Assembly (NCBI GenBank): GCA_020747065.1 | Contig: JAGMVK010000008.1 | Location: 744,001-808,000, forward strand | Direction of reading: 5' to 3' | DNA length: 64,000 bases | Source of the DNA: Cadophora sp. MPI-SDFR-AT-0126 | Lineage: Eukaryota > Ascomycota > Leotiomycetes > Helotiales > Ploettnerulaceae | Part shown: positions 36,445 to 46,530 of the stretch, one piece after another | Position numbering within the stretch: the stretch's first letter is position 1 | Layout: each line of letters opens with the position of its first letter | Made by a program: the position numbers and the translations under genes | Notes under the pieces: generated by a model | Told to the model about the DNA's origin: nothing | The model's database searches: none | What the model saw: only the letters and a program-made list of their open reading frames with translations

Positions 36445-37377
36445 TCACCTGCCGCTCCAAGCAGGTAACTCCGCAGGATGCCGCGTAGCATCAGAATTCA
36501 GCTCCGCAGGATGTGCAATTGGCGCATCCAGCTCACCAGGCCGCTCGTTATTGATCTGTTTTCCTTCTGTCTCGTAAGCTTGTTGCGAAACAGGTTCGTA
36601 CGGAGGCGTTGCCTCTTGAACAGACGGTCGGGCAGCCTGTTTTCTTCTTTTTAGGAGGAAGAATCCAAGGATGAGAAGCGCGGCCAAAGCTGCAACACCA
36701 ACTCCTGCACCAATGCCGGCTTTTGCTCCTGTTGACAGGCCAGAACTGCTCGGTGATGATGTGGGAGAGGACGAATTCGTTATGGCACCTGAAGGTATGG
36801 TCGTTGCTGTTCCAGTAGGCGTCTATGTCTCATGATTAGCGAGATCTCGTAAGGCGAAAAGGGAAATACATACAACAACCGTATTGAATTTCTCATTCTG
36901 TATCTGTCCCAACTGATCAAACGAAAACCTCTGTCCGTTTTGAGGCGCCGTAATATTCGAGCTCATCGCCATTAAGCTATTCGGTTTCTTCTCCAAATGC
37001 CACGCCGTCCCATTCGCCGCATTGGTAAGGAAGAACGTCCCGTCCCCCCAGGGTTCTATCTGCCAGAACATCGAAGCATCAGATATGCTTGCATTCGTCA
37101 TCTGCGGTACTGTCCTCCCGGGTGTGTCTTCATTGGTTTGGAATTTGACTGTGAGGTAGCCTAACGGGCCAGAGTCTTTGGACCGTAGGACGTAGTAGGT
37201 TGAGTTGAAGGGGTAGAGTTGCCATAATTGCTGAGATTTCGTCGTGTTTGTTCCGGTGAAGAATATTGCGCCTGTTAGGCTGTTGTTGTAGAGACTTGTT
37301 CCTGCTGCGGACTGTCCTCCATCTGGTGTGTCTCCGATGTATATCTGATGCCAGTGATCGCTTGCGAAGTTCGCCAT
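36445..37377 (-). CDS. Beta-trefoil-like lectin domain membrane protein (hypothetical)
   Basis: Exons 37377-36874 and 36822-36445 (51-nt intron) encode 293 residues. Residues about 5-160 have the repeating pattern of a beta-trefoil (three lobes with QLWQLYPF, MFWQIEPWGDG and QRFSFDQLG near lobe ends), typical of carbohydrate-binding domains. A Ser/Thr/Pro-rich stalk, a Gly/Ala-rich membrane helix (about residues 200-222) with KRRKQ after it, and a Pro/Glu-rich tail follow. No cleavable signal peptide precedes the lectin-like part, although NxS/T sites and the basic stop-transfer flank suggest an external N-terminus. Ligand unknown. Family call is from pattern only. Confidence 0.65.
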
Positions 37378-38294
37378 TGTAATTGTACACAGTACTTAGA
37401 TGTTGGAAAATATTCTGTACTTTCGAAGAATCGCAAAGACGCCGAAATCAAGGAGAATGAGAAGAGATCGCTTGGGAAATGGATGTGTAATAAATCTGGG
37501 AGCAGGCGGCGCAGTATTCCAAAGGCAGGCCTTGTCTAGTTCACGGAGGAGCAAATGGGATGTTGTTACCGCCATCTTGGCAGGCACTAATGGCTGGCAG
37601 GAGCAGAGTAGGAGCAGCTCGGAGACTTGATCTGCACATAATTCATGCTCTGCGAACGGCGCATTACTTCAGGATCCAAAAGCAACGCATCGACATCAAG
37701 ATGAGGAAGAAATATCAAAAATGAGCATGTGAAAAGCTTGTTACCGTCAACAGGCTGTTTCTCAGACTCGAAATTCTCATTCAAACTGACAATGCATTTC
37801 AAGAGGATCGTCTTTGAAAGCGCGGCTAAAGATTGAAGCATGCAGCTAAAGTCTAGCTTCCATAATCTCACGATCCCGAGTATCTCATTGGCATATTCGG
37901 TACGAGACTTAGTTTCCACTAGATGTGGCTGATGCTTCAGATCAGCCTCAACCCTGCCATCACCAAAATAGCCGAGATCCAAAATAGCTTATGTTCATCC
38001 TTTCTTCTTGTCGACTTGGGAGGCTCTGCGCGTCGAAAGTGCTGATAAGCTTTTTGCGGTGGTTCGCTTTGTAGAATTGCACTTGGCTGGCTCTCTCGAT
38101 ACTGGTACTCTCTTCCATCACTTAATTAGGGGCCTGATTTGCCTGGAGCGACAGCAATGCTGGCAGTATTGACAGGGGTAAGATGCACAGTACCCAGTCC
38201 AGGACATTGCAGTAATCAGACTTGGCAAAGGTCAAGATCGACAGAGGTAGCATCTCCTTCCCAACTTGGAGTCTTTGATATCTCATGCATTCAG
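37378..38294. other. Intergenic with a possible decayed gene
   Basis: The promoter region of the beta-trefoil-like gene and the 3' flank of the NDUFAF7-like gene. It contains two minus-strand open segments in different frames (37587-38118), listed separately as a possible pseudogene. Confidence 0.5.
37587..38118 (-). pseudogene. Possible decayed gene, two open segments in different frames
   Basis: From an ATG at 38118 an open segment of about 50 codons (beginning MEESTSIERASQ) runs to a YFG tripeptide and then hits a stop. A second frame, which opens at the same place and also passes through YFG, runs on for about 130 codons to 37587. At the switch point the 8-mer TATTTTGG occurs twice, 16 bases apart, so a 16-base duplication could have broken a single frame. 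The joined segments look protein-like (mixed helical composition) but I do not recognise a family. A real intron here would need a poor donor. Confidence 0.35.
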
Positions 38295-39895
38295 CTATAC
38301 AGTTGTAAGGACACTGGCATTCTTATACCAAGTCAAAAGCGGATTCTCTCCATTCTTCGTCTCCGTCTCCTCGACATACGCCCAGCGTCTCAAGAACTCT
38401 TCATGTGAGAGGACACGCGTGAGCTTGCCCGTGATGGCTCTGTACATCATCTCCATGACATTGAAGTCTGTGGGGAACAGGATATCAAAGTATCCTTGAT
38501 GTACCTGACCAAGTCAGCTGCTGCGTTTGATGAAATTGAAGGAGATGTGGAGAATTACCAAAGGCGTCGTAACAGGTACAGTCCTCCTCTTATACCTTGT
38601 CTGCACAACCGGCGCATTGATCCCCTTGATGGTATCCGGCAGATCATGAAAGTCACTCGTCAACAACCGATGACTTGGGAAATACTTTCCCAGAATGTCG
38701 AAAAACTGCATGAGTCTGGTAGGAATGTATTCCGGATCGCTCAAATTCGGCGCGAAAGGTACCACATTACGGAGTTTCCGTAATATCTTGCTTTGATGAA
38801 GCGGTAAGGGGTACCGACCTCCCGTTGCAGCGTGCCGAACCCTTAGGAAGCGCGATGCTACTGGATCGATGTTTTGCATGTAGAACTCGAAGAAATCGCC
38901 TTTCGAGTCGATCAGTACTGTTCCTTGGAGGGGCTCCTCGGTAGCAGGATCATAGCGAATGGAATCATGCGCGAAGTTGTCGAAAACTTCCATGGCCAGG
39001 AAGTAGCAAGGAGCCGGTACAACCTGGTCCCATTCGAAGATAGATTTGTTGATAATTTCCACCTTGTTCGAATGACCTCTCGAATCAGCTGTCCGTAGCA
39101 GTTGGTTTTGTTGCAGTTTTGCTAGATTGGACGAGATCTCAATGATCTTGAACTTCGTCCGATGATAGACATGTGGTTCTACTTCTCGAATGTAGTCTAG
39201 GATGTTGAGCATGAGAGTCCCGTTCCCCGCGCCCATCTCGTAGATGATCAGGTCATGGTATGGGTACTGAGAGAGCTTGTAATTGGCGACTAAGTATCGT
39301 GCTATGGCTTCTCCATAGTACGGACGGAAGAGCTCTGTGGGGGTATGCCATAGCTGCCGCGTGTCATTGGGTTCCTTAAGGTCCAATTTATCCTCGAATT
39401 CGGTGTATCGCTGTCCTAGCAAGCGATGGAATTCCGGTTCGTCTTGGATATTGTTGAAGTCAAATGGTTCTCCTGGTGTGAAAATAACCACCTGTTTCGA
39501 GAAGTACCCATATGAAGGATTGTATAGCGAGTCTGCGAAGATTGTAAGTCATGATTTGGGACTTGAATGGAGGAAATACCTTCTATGAAGTCCCTCGTAA
39601 GCATCTTCACTCTCCTGGGCCTCTCCCTCCGCCCTCTCAGCTGGTCCGCGGTGACCATTGGGTATTTCTCGTATTCTGCCGACATGTCCATGGGAAACAG
39701 GTCCGTCCTCTGCTGCCAATGACTCTCATTGCGACTGATCCCATCCCCTCCCCCAGAAACACATCTGACCTGTGTCCGCCGCCCATGTCGTGCACCATGT
39801 ATCCGGAAGGGCACCGAAGAATGTGCAAGGAGAGATTGACAGGGTCGATGCCTAAACAGCTGTCTGAACAACCGCGAAATGATTGGGGAGTCCAT
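38295..39895 (-). CDS. Mitochondrial SAM-dependent methyltransferase, NDUFAF7/MidA type
   Basis: Exons 39895-39580, 39532-38559 and 38504-38295 (introns 47 and 54 nt) encode 499 residues. The family (DUF185) includes NDUFAF7, which dimethylates an arginine of complex I subunit NDUFS2 during assembly. The N-terminus is Arg/Ser-rich with few acids, a likely mitochondrial presequence. The SAM-binding loop is EMGAGNGT at about residues 203-210, followed by IIEISSNLAKLQ and the family-type block ending FLAMEVFDN. The C-terminal exon (VHQGYFDILFPTDF and on) restores the domain end. It is divergent from the cysteine-synthase-like gene with 196 bases between the starts. Fungi have more than one DUF185 paralogue, so exact orthology is uncertain. 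Confidence 0.85.
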
Positions 39896-40091
39896 AGAAG
39901 GGCGTTTATTAACATTGTATGGTGCGAAGTTCCCCGAGAGCTTTGGCACAAGGCCGAGATCGTGGTGGCCAAAGCTCCTCCGGATCCTTGTCAAACTTTC
40001 TCAAGACCTCCACTCCATTCCACAAGCTGCACCGTCTGTACTTATTTGCGACAATGTACTCCGTACATGATGCACCAGAACCAATGAGACG
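39896..40091. promoter_or_regulatory. Compact bidirectional promoter
   Basis: Only 196 bases separate two outward-facing ATGs (methyltransferase on minus, cysteine-synthase-like on plus). Both promoters must sit here or within the neighbouring transcribed sequence. Both products appear mitochondrial, which makes shared control plausible. No specific site is identified. Confidence 0.5.
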
Positions 40092-41429
40092 ATGTCTATG
40101 AGCAATCACCCCAAAGCCTACGGCACTGCCGCCGTAGCAATCGCATTCACAGCCGGTGTCCTCCTCACGCTGGGCTTCAAAGATTTCTATCCCGACCTCG
40201 AACGACGGTACCAGCGGCGCCGAGGGCAGAAAGCCTCGCCCGCAGACTCCAGACCAGGCAGTACCTACCTCCCACCAGTCAAACTCGAAGACCATACTCG
40301 CAGCGCGCGACAATCGGTAGTCGGTGTTCCAATTCCTCCTGTTCCGGAAGGCATCGAAGGCTGCATAGGCAATACCCCGCTGTTCAAGATCAAGAGCTTG
40401 TCTGAAGCTACGGGATGTACTATCCTCGCCAAAGCGGAGTTTTTGAATGGTGCTGGAGGGAGCCCGAAGGATAGAGTGGCGCTGAATATGATACGCATGG
40501 CTGAGGAAGAGGGGTTGTTGGAGCCAGGGAGGGGTGATACGATTTATGAGGGCACAGTTGGATCAACGGGCATTTCTCTGGCGACGCTGGCGAGAGCATT
40601 GGGGTATAAAGCTTACATATGCATGCCGAATGATCAGAGTAAGGAGAAATCGGACCTATTGCATCACTTGGGAGCCACGGTTGAGAGAGTCACACCTGCG
40701 CCCATCACATCCACCGAGCATTTCGTCAATTTGGCAAGAAGGAGGGCGTTGGAACATACGGCCTCAGGAGAGGATGACAGCAGAGGTTTCTTTGCGGATC
40801 AGTTTGAATCTTTGGCAAATTACAGAGCGCATTTGAAGAGTACGGGACCGGAAATCTGGCAACAGACTGGTGGGCAACTTGATGCTTTCGTTGCGGGTGC
40901 AGGGACTGGTGGTACGATCTCGGGCATCTCGGTCTACTTGAAGCATGATATGGGGTTAGGAAAGGATCTTAGAGTTGTGCTGGCTGATCCGGAGGGGAGT
41001 GGGCTTTACAACAAAGTGAAGCATGGCGTTATGTTTTCTAATACCGAGAAAGAGGGGACGAGGAGGAGGCAACAGGTCGATACTATTGTGGAAGGTATTG
41101 GGATTAATCGATTGACGGAGAACTTCGAGGCGGGCAGAGAGCTGATTGATGATGCTGTCAAAGTGACTGACCTGCAAGCTATGAGGATGGCGAGGTGGCT
41201 AGTGGAGAAGGATGGTATCTTCGTGGGTAGCAGCAGTGCTGTGAACTGTGTTGCTGCTGTGGTGACAGCTTTGAAATTGCCGAAAGATAGCAGGATTGTC
41301 ACTATACTATGCGATAGTGGAACGAGACATCTGAGTAAGTTCTGGAAGAGGATTGCGGAGACAGGGTTGGAGGAAGACCATGATCAGACCGATCTGTTGT
41401 CTATGCTCGGAATCAAGGAGGAGAGATGA
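40092..41429 (+). CDS. Mitochondrial cysteine synthase-like PLP enzyme (Mcy1 type)
   Basis: Intronless, 445 residues. It belongs to fold-type II PLP enzymes that make cysteine from O-acetylserine, in the membrane-anchored fungal branch like yeast Mcy1. An N-terminal hydrophobic helix (residues about 10-29, AAVAIAFTAGVLLTLGF) probably anchors it in the outer mitochondrial membrane. The PLP lysine is Lys126 in GGSPKDRVA; GTVGSTGISLA takes the place of the usual substrate loop TSGNTG; GAGTGGTISG binds the PLP phosphate; FVGSSSAVN is the late serine motif. The altered substrate loop suggests a substrate or activity differing from canonical cysteine synthase. Confidence 0.88.
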   Translation: MSMSNHPKAYGTAAVAIAFTAGVLLTLGFKDFYPDLERRYQRRRGQKASPADSRPGSTYLPPVKLEDHTRSARQSVVGVPIPPVPEGIEGCIGNTPLFKIKSLSEATGCTILAKAEFLNGAGGSPKDRVALNMIRMAEEEGLLEPGRGDTIYEGTVGSTGISLATLARALGYKAYICMPNDQSKEKSDLLHHLGATVERVTPAPITSTEHFVNLARRRALEHTASGEDDSRGFFADQFESLANYRAHLKSTGPEIWQQTGGQLDAFVAGAGTGGTISGISVYLKHDMGLGKDLRVVLADPEGSGLYNKVKHGVMFSNTEKEGTRRRQQVDTIVEGIGINRLTENFEAGRELIDDAVKVTDLQAMRMARWLVEKDGIFVGSSSAVNCVAAVVTALKLPKDSRIVTILCDSGTRHLSKFWKRIAETGLEEDHDQTDLLSMLGIKEER

Positions 41430-41880
41430 AGGCTCTACAGTCACAAAGCCATCTCACCAAACCATACATGGTCTGCCCAGCTGCAGCTGCCAACAATGCT
41501 CAAGAGCTATTCGGCTGAGCTGGGATCTTGTTCCGCAGAGACCATTCAACGTCACAATGGAGCAGAACATTGATTGAAAGTCATGTTTGCAAGACGTTCT
41601 ATTATCCTCTAGCATCAAATGCCAAGCCACGCGCCTGACAGGGTATTGCACAAAACGCCTGTAGGAGGCGCGAATGGAAAGCTGAAGAAATATGAGACTC
41701 AAATCAACGCTTCTTGATCTCATGTTCTCTCATCAAACCGAAATCTCCAAGTGCAAAACCTAAACTCCAAACCGTCCATAAAGCACAGAGAAGAAGGGAA
41801 ATTTTGTATGCAGATATCAGCACACTCGGCTCGGAGCATCGACCCATGAATCCCTGCAAATGATATCCTGCTTCTAGAGC
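41430..41880. other. Convergent 3' spacer, no gene seen
   Basis: This lies between the stop codons of the cysteine-synthase-like and TFIIS genes. It likely contains both 3' UTRs. Confidence 0.5.
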
Positions 41881-42910
41881 TCAAGAGAACTAGCATTATT
41901 AGTAACCGCATGACACAATAGGTATTTCGTATTCTTACCTTCCAGCGATTACCACAAACTGTGCATTCACAGAAAGTTGTCATAGGTTCATCAGCACTGC
42001 GAGTCTGAGCCTGACTGTAGCTGACTTTCTTCTGACCGCACTTTCCGCACTTGAGCGCATCACTTATACTCTTCTCAGCCATTGGAACCTGCGCCTTTTT
42101 CATGTTATCCTTCTGGAGCTTCGCATCTTCCGCCTTGCGATAAGAGGATTTCAATTCTTCATGACCCATGACCACAAATTTTGACGGCGGAATCTCGCCA
42201 GACATAACTCTGGGGCCTAGCTCTCGGTTGTCCTTGTGCTTGAGATTTTGGAAGAGAGAGCGGAGCTTGGCGCGGTATTCAGAGTTGTCGCCTTTGTAAG
42301 TGTCGAATGCTGCTTGCTCGACCTCCATGGCTTTGATCATGACATTGGTAGATGACTCGTCGCACATGAATGCCAATCCGTTGTAAATAAGTCCAATGCA
42401 GGCATCTCGAGAAGGTGTGCCGGTCCGCGCAACATCAACCTTCTCTGTTTCCCAGCGCCTCTTCGTGACATCGCCCTTGAATGATTTGGTCTCGTTTGCA
42501 GGTGCAGGTGAGTTGGACTTTGGAGGTGAGGATCCGGCAGGAGCTGCGATCTTCTTCTTGTGACCACCCTGAACGATCTGCTTCCACTTCTGGACAATCT
42601 CCGAGGCAAGCCTTGCGACCTCCTTGTTGGGGTTTGCCTTCTGCTTCGAGACAACGATACCTGCTTTGGTGGTCTGTAGGCAGGAGATCAGTCTTTGTCG
42701 CAGGTCATGAGGATTTGCACACAGTTGTCCAAATTTGCTCCCAGGAATGCGAACGAGCAAAGACGATTAACGTACCCTCAAGAGCTCCTCAGTTGGAACA
42801 ACATCTTTCTTCAACGTCTCGAGCATGGTGATGATGACTGACGCGGGCTGCTTGTCTGCTAGAGCTTTCTGCAGCGAGTGTATGCGCGTGCTGACTTCCT
42901 TTGCGTCCAT
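41881..42910 (-). CDS. DST1: Transcription elongation factor TFIIS
   Basis: Exons 42910-42776, 42673-41939 and 41889-41881 encode 292 residues. TFIIS rescues backtracked RNA polymerase II by stimulating transcript cleavage. The N-terminal helical LW domain (about 1-85) is interrupted by a 102-nt intron; a Ser/Pro/Lys linker follows; the central Pol II-binding domain runs from about 130 (TGTPSRDACIGLIYNGLAF); the C-terminal zinc ribbon has Cys pairs CGKCGQ and CECTVCGNRW and the catalytic loop RSADEPMTTF. The last exon has only nine bases and encodes Phe-Ser-stop, restoring the family-typical WKFS end; the ACTAAT branch point just before its AG supports this. Confidence 0.93.
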
Positions 42911-43608
42911 CTTGAAGGCTGTGTGGCAGTTTAAAGGCGTTGGGTGTTGGAAGGTGTACAAGAGCGGGGAGACTCGAGTGCGGGAGATGTATGGAGGACA
43001 ATTCGAGGAGGAAGTTTTATGATGGCTAGCAGACTGACAAAGTGAATGACTTGGGGTCAGAAGTAGAAGTCAAATTATTTCGTTGACAGCATAAGTTTGG
43101 TGGATGAAGGTGAAGTTTGGTCGCAGCCTCGTCAGTCCATAGAAGTGATCGGCCTTAATTTTAGCGCGTTCGAGGTCCGAAGCTTCCCCAGATCATCTTT
43201 CTCTTTACCATGCCACCACTCGAAACATCGTCTCAGCCTCACCACCCAGCAAGATGAACCTGAGCCTTTTAACATTCATCACCAGTGCTTTGGTTAGAGT
43301 TTTGAGAGCCAAGACGACCTTCTTATCAATTCATAACGTCGACAACCATCCTGCCCCAGTTTGCTAATACCGTAAGTACTCTGTTCCGTACCCCGTACAC
43401 GTTACCAAGATGCAAGCCACTTAGCGGAATCGACCATCAAATACATATTTCTACTGCTTTCCATCAGTATGGAACTGCATCATCCAGTCTCTCGGCTCTG
43501 TTCCGGACATCTGACGCGATCTTATTGGTGGACCAGCAAGAACTAAAAGCCTTCGTTATCACCACGGACTTGAGATAAGCCATCGCCACAAGAAGCCACC
43601 ACTTCATC

Positions 43609-43629
43609 TGGGCCAGCTAAGTTGGCCCA
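43609..43629. repeat. Short perfect inverted repeat
   Basis: TGGGCCA and TGGCCCA arms of seven bases separated by a seven-base loop. Its role is unknown. It may be chance on its own, but it lies about 100 bases from a longer dyad. Confidence 0.6.
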
Positions 43630-43733
43630 TGGAATTGTACAAAGCACAACTGCCCTAATCCCCATGGACGACAAGTAGTTGTTGTCTCCAATCATGATTA
43701 TGTGGCTTGTGGAATTGACATAAAATCCGTGGA

Positions 43734-43764
43734 AGCCATGGAGTTAACGTTATTAACTTCATGG
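43734..43764. promoter_or_regulatory. Long dyad upstream of the SDR gene
   Basis: Arms GCCATGGAGTTAA and TTAACTTCATGGC are 13 bases long with one mismatch and a five-base centre. The dyad lies about 265 bases before the SDR start codon. It could be a site for a dimeric transcription factor or form a hairpin. No known factor is assigned. Confidence 0.5.
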
Positions 43765-43809
43765 CCGTTCTTCTCTGACCTATGATGCGTCCTCAAGCTA
43801 CAGGAATAT

Positions 43810-43824
43810 GTACGTACGTACGTA
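43810..43824. repeat. (GTAC)n short tandem repeat
   Basis: About three and a half GTAC units, self-complementary, between the dyad and the TATA-like box of the SDR promoter. Confidence 0.8.
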
Positions 43825-43873
43825 ATCAGGTTTGAAGAAGTGGTTGTTGATGCGACATTCTGCTGTAGGAAAG

Positions 43874-43880
43874 TATATAA
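43874..43880 (+). promoter_or_regulatory. TATA-like box of the SDR gene
   Basis: TATATAA about 150 bases before the ATG at 44030. The position allows a leader of about 120 nt. Not proven. Confidence 0.4.
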
Positions 43881-44029
43881 TTCCTTGTTCCTGCTGGTTT
43901 AAGTATTTTCTTGCATTCAATATTTCACAGTCAGCACACCAGCCTCAAGAACTCTCTTATACAGAATCCAAAATTTTGTATTCTCATTTCTCAAGTTTCT
44001 TCACAACAAACAACCCAACCTCAACTACC

Positions 44030-44821
44030 ATGTCTCTCGCTGGCAAAGTCGCCCTCATAACCGGCGGATCTAAAGGAATCGGCCGCTCAATATCTCTCCA
44101 TCTCGCCTCCCTCGGCGCCAAAGTCGTTGTCAATTACTCAAGCGATGCCTCATCCGCCGAGTCAACAGTCAAAGAAATCGGTTCAAATGCCTTCGCCATC
44201 AAAGCCGACGTCGGCAACGTCTCAGAAATCACAGCCTTAATAGAAGAATCAGTCAAGCATTTCGGAAAACTGGATATCTTGATTGCGTGCGCCGGCATCA
44301 TGCCGTTGAACGAGTTGGAGAATATATCCGAGAGCGAGTTTGATCGGATCTTCAATCTGAATGTCAAGGGACCATTGTTTCTCTCACAGGTACGTATTTC
44401 TATTTGATCTTTCAAAAAAAAAGTATAAGACTAACACATCACATAGAAAGCAGCACCACACATGACCGCCGGCGGCCGCATCATACTCTTCAGCACAACC
44501 CTCTGCGCCGCCTCAACCGTCACGCCCAACTACCTCGCGTACGTCTCCTCCAAAGGCGCAATCGAGCAGATGACACGCGTGATGTCCAAAGACCTCGCCC
44601 GTAAAGGCATAATGGTCAATGCTGTCGCGCCAGGACCTACTGCTACGGAGCTCTTCATGAACGGCAAGCCGGACAATGTGCTGAAGATGATTGCGGGTTT
44701 CAATCCTCAGAATCGGATTGGTGAGCCGGAGGAGATTGCGGAGGTGGTGGGATTCTTGAGTGGGGAGGGGGCGAGGTGGGTTACCGGTCAGACTGTGAGG
44801 GTTAATGGGGGGATGGCTTAA
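44030..44821 (+). CDS. Short-chain dehydrogenase/reductase
   Basis: Exons 44030-44389 and 44447-44821 (57-nt intron) encode 244 residues, the usual classical SDR length. The Rossmann cofactor loop TGGSKGIG is at residues 11-18; the structural motif appears as ACAG rather than NNAG; the active-site pair is Tyr152 and Lys156 (YVSSKG); VAPGPTATELF and the VNGGMA end are typical. Catalytic-serine region: the sequence reads FSTTL, so the position spaced as the usual serine may be Thr138, with Ser136 nearby. An NADP-dependent reductase of a keto or hydroxy compound is likely; substrate unknown. The intron falls after residue 120. Confidence 0.88.
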
Positions 44822-45039
44822 TGTCAACTGGCATTTGATGGTGGTAGGGATAGGAATGAAACGGAGTTTATCTGGCAGCGATTATGGAATTTTTAAAACA
44901 TTACTTGACTTCAACACAGTACTCCTTGCCTCTGCCTCGTCGATAAATCAAGCAACTCCAAATGCCCCCTTCCACCCATCTACCCTCACGCCATCTTCCC
45001 ACCCAAGCTCTCCCTAAATCATCTCATTCTCAGCTGAAT

Positions 45040-45986
45040 TCAACCCCTCACAACATCCGCACTATCACACGGCCTGCATGCAGTACCTTCCCCATTCCCA
45101 TTTCCACTCTCGCTTCCAGATCCAGACCTAGATCCGATACGCGTACTTCCACCTCCATCGCTCTGCGCCATATCGCTGATGTCGGTATCGTGGGGGTAGC
45201 TCTCATTGTCGGGTTCTTCGTCGTGACGCTCGACGCCTTCGGGGATGGGTACCATCTAAAGGCGCGTTTTAGTTCACATGTCAAACGAAGCAAAATCTTG
45301 TCTACAGCCGGGAAGCATGGAGACATGTTGAAGCTCAGCAGACATAAGTCCGTGGAGATGAAAATCCCAAAAATGATTCTTTGACATAAGAGGGAAGGGA
45401 GAGGGAAGACTCACAGCACGTTTGCACCATATATGCGTCGCCACTCTGAAATCCAAACCTTCGATGCAGCCGCCCTTCACGCTTACCACGTTCTTGCCGG
45501 GCGTGGAGTGGATGACTCGTGTTCCGCAGCTTTTGCAGAAATAGCAGTTTAGCATGTGGCCGGATGCTGTTGGTCGTCTGGTTTATAAGTGTTAATATTT
45601 GAAGTCTTTTGACATTTGTGATAGACGAGTATAAAAAGGAGAATGTAAAGTGCAATTGATTGAAAGAGATACAATACTCCATAGGAGAAATGCGGCACAA
45701 GAAATATCACAGGATTCATTGACTCGAAAGCCAAACCATGACCATCTCATCATTCCCTTCACCTAATTTTAAAACCTAACCTCAAAATCAAAAATGAAAA
45801 AGTAACTCACGAATAACAGCTCAACTTATCCTTCCCCGGCAACTTGAACGCAGGAAAGATAGCCGAGCATCCATACGCAGAACCAGATTGCAGACGGCAC
45901 TCATCGCAGTGGCAAATGTAGACTGCGAGGGGCTTGGGGAGAGGCGTTTTGAATTTGATGGCGCCGCATTGGCAGGAAGCGTTCAT
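45040..45986 (-). CDS. GFA / CENP-V domain protein
   Basis: Exons 45986-45811, 45577-45415 and 45255-45040 (introns of 233 and 159 nt, long for this window) encode 184 residues. The GFA fold binds zinc through clustered cysteines, and members add glutathione to formaldehyde or act on other small carbon-sulfur substrates. Visible zinc motifs: SCQCGAIKF near the N-terminus, CHCDECRLQSG, and FCKSCGTRV after the first splice. The C-terminal exon encodes a Gly/Ser/Asp-rich tail (about 70 residues) with no fold; its splice acceptor just before ATGGTACC is the least certain part. The gene is convergent with the SDR gene. Confidence 0.8.
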
Positions 45987-46530
45987 TTTTAATGATGTTG
46001 ACTTTTTGGATTTTGGGTGGAGAGGAGTGGGGATTTGGGAGGAGAAGAGGCGCGGAGGGGGAGGAGATAGGGGTGGAAGTTATGGTCGAGGCTGAGGTTG
46101 GAGAAGATGGTGGGGTGGCAAGGCTGAGGTTGAGGCGGGGTAGTGGTGTATCTAGGTACGCACTTCCAAGGCGTGAATAATCGTTGTGCTGTAGAATTGA
46201 GTGTGCGTGGAGATTCTGATGAAATCGAGGGCTTTGAGTATTATGAGGTATTTCAAGGCCGACTGCGGAGTTCACTTGTTGACACTTCTCCGCGTTGTGG
46301 GGAAGAACTCGCGATCGGACTTGAAGTGAGTCAAGGCGACTTACTGTGAGTCCCGCTATCACATGATTTCGTGATGAATGATGACCCGAAGGGTACGTAT
46401 GTGGCTGCTTGATCTACGAGGAGTGCAGAAGGATAGCTTCGTGGGTCATGACTCGTAAATTAGTCTAAGTGCCTATCAAAACATTATCATTAGAGCAACT
46501 TCTCCCTCACACTCCTCCTGAACACCGTCT
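45987..46530. other. Intergenic, no gene seen
   Basis: Upstream of the GFA gene and downstream of the DUF1295 gene. It begins with a purine-rich GGAGG-type stretch up to about 46140. No supported ORF. Confidence 0.5.

Larger units (their letters stand above)
42911..44029. other. Divergent promoter region with inverted repeats
   Basis: About 1.1 kb between the TFIIS and SDR starts. It includes two inverted repeats (43609-43629 and 43734-43764), a GTAC repeat near 43810 and a TATA-like box at 43874. No supported ORF. Confidence 0.5.
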
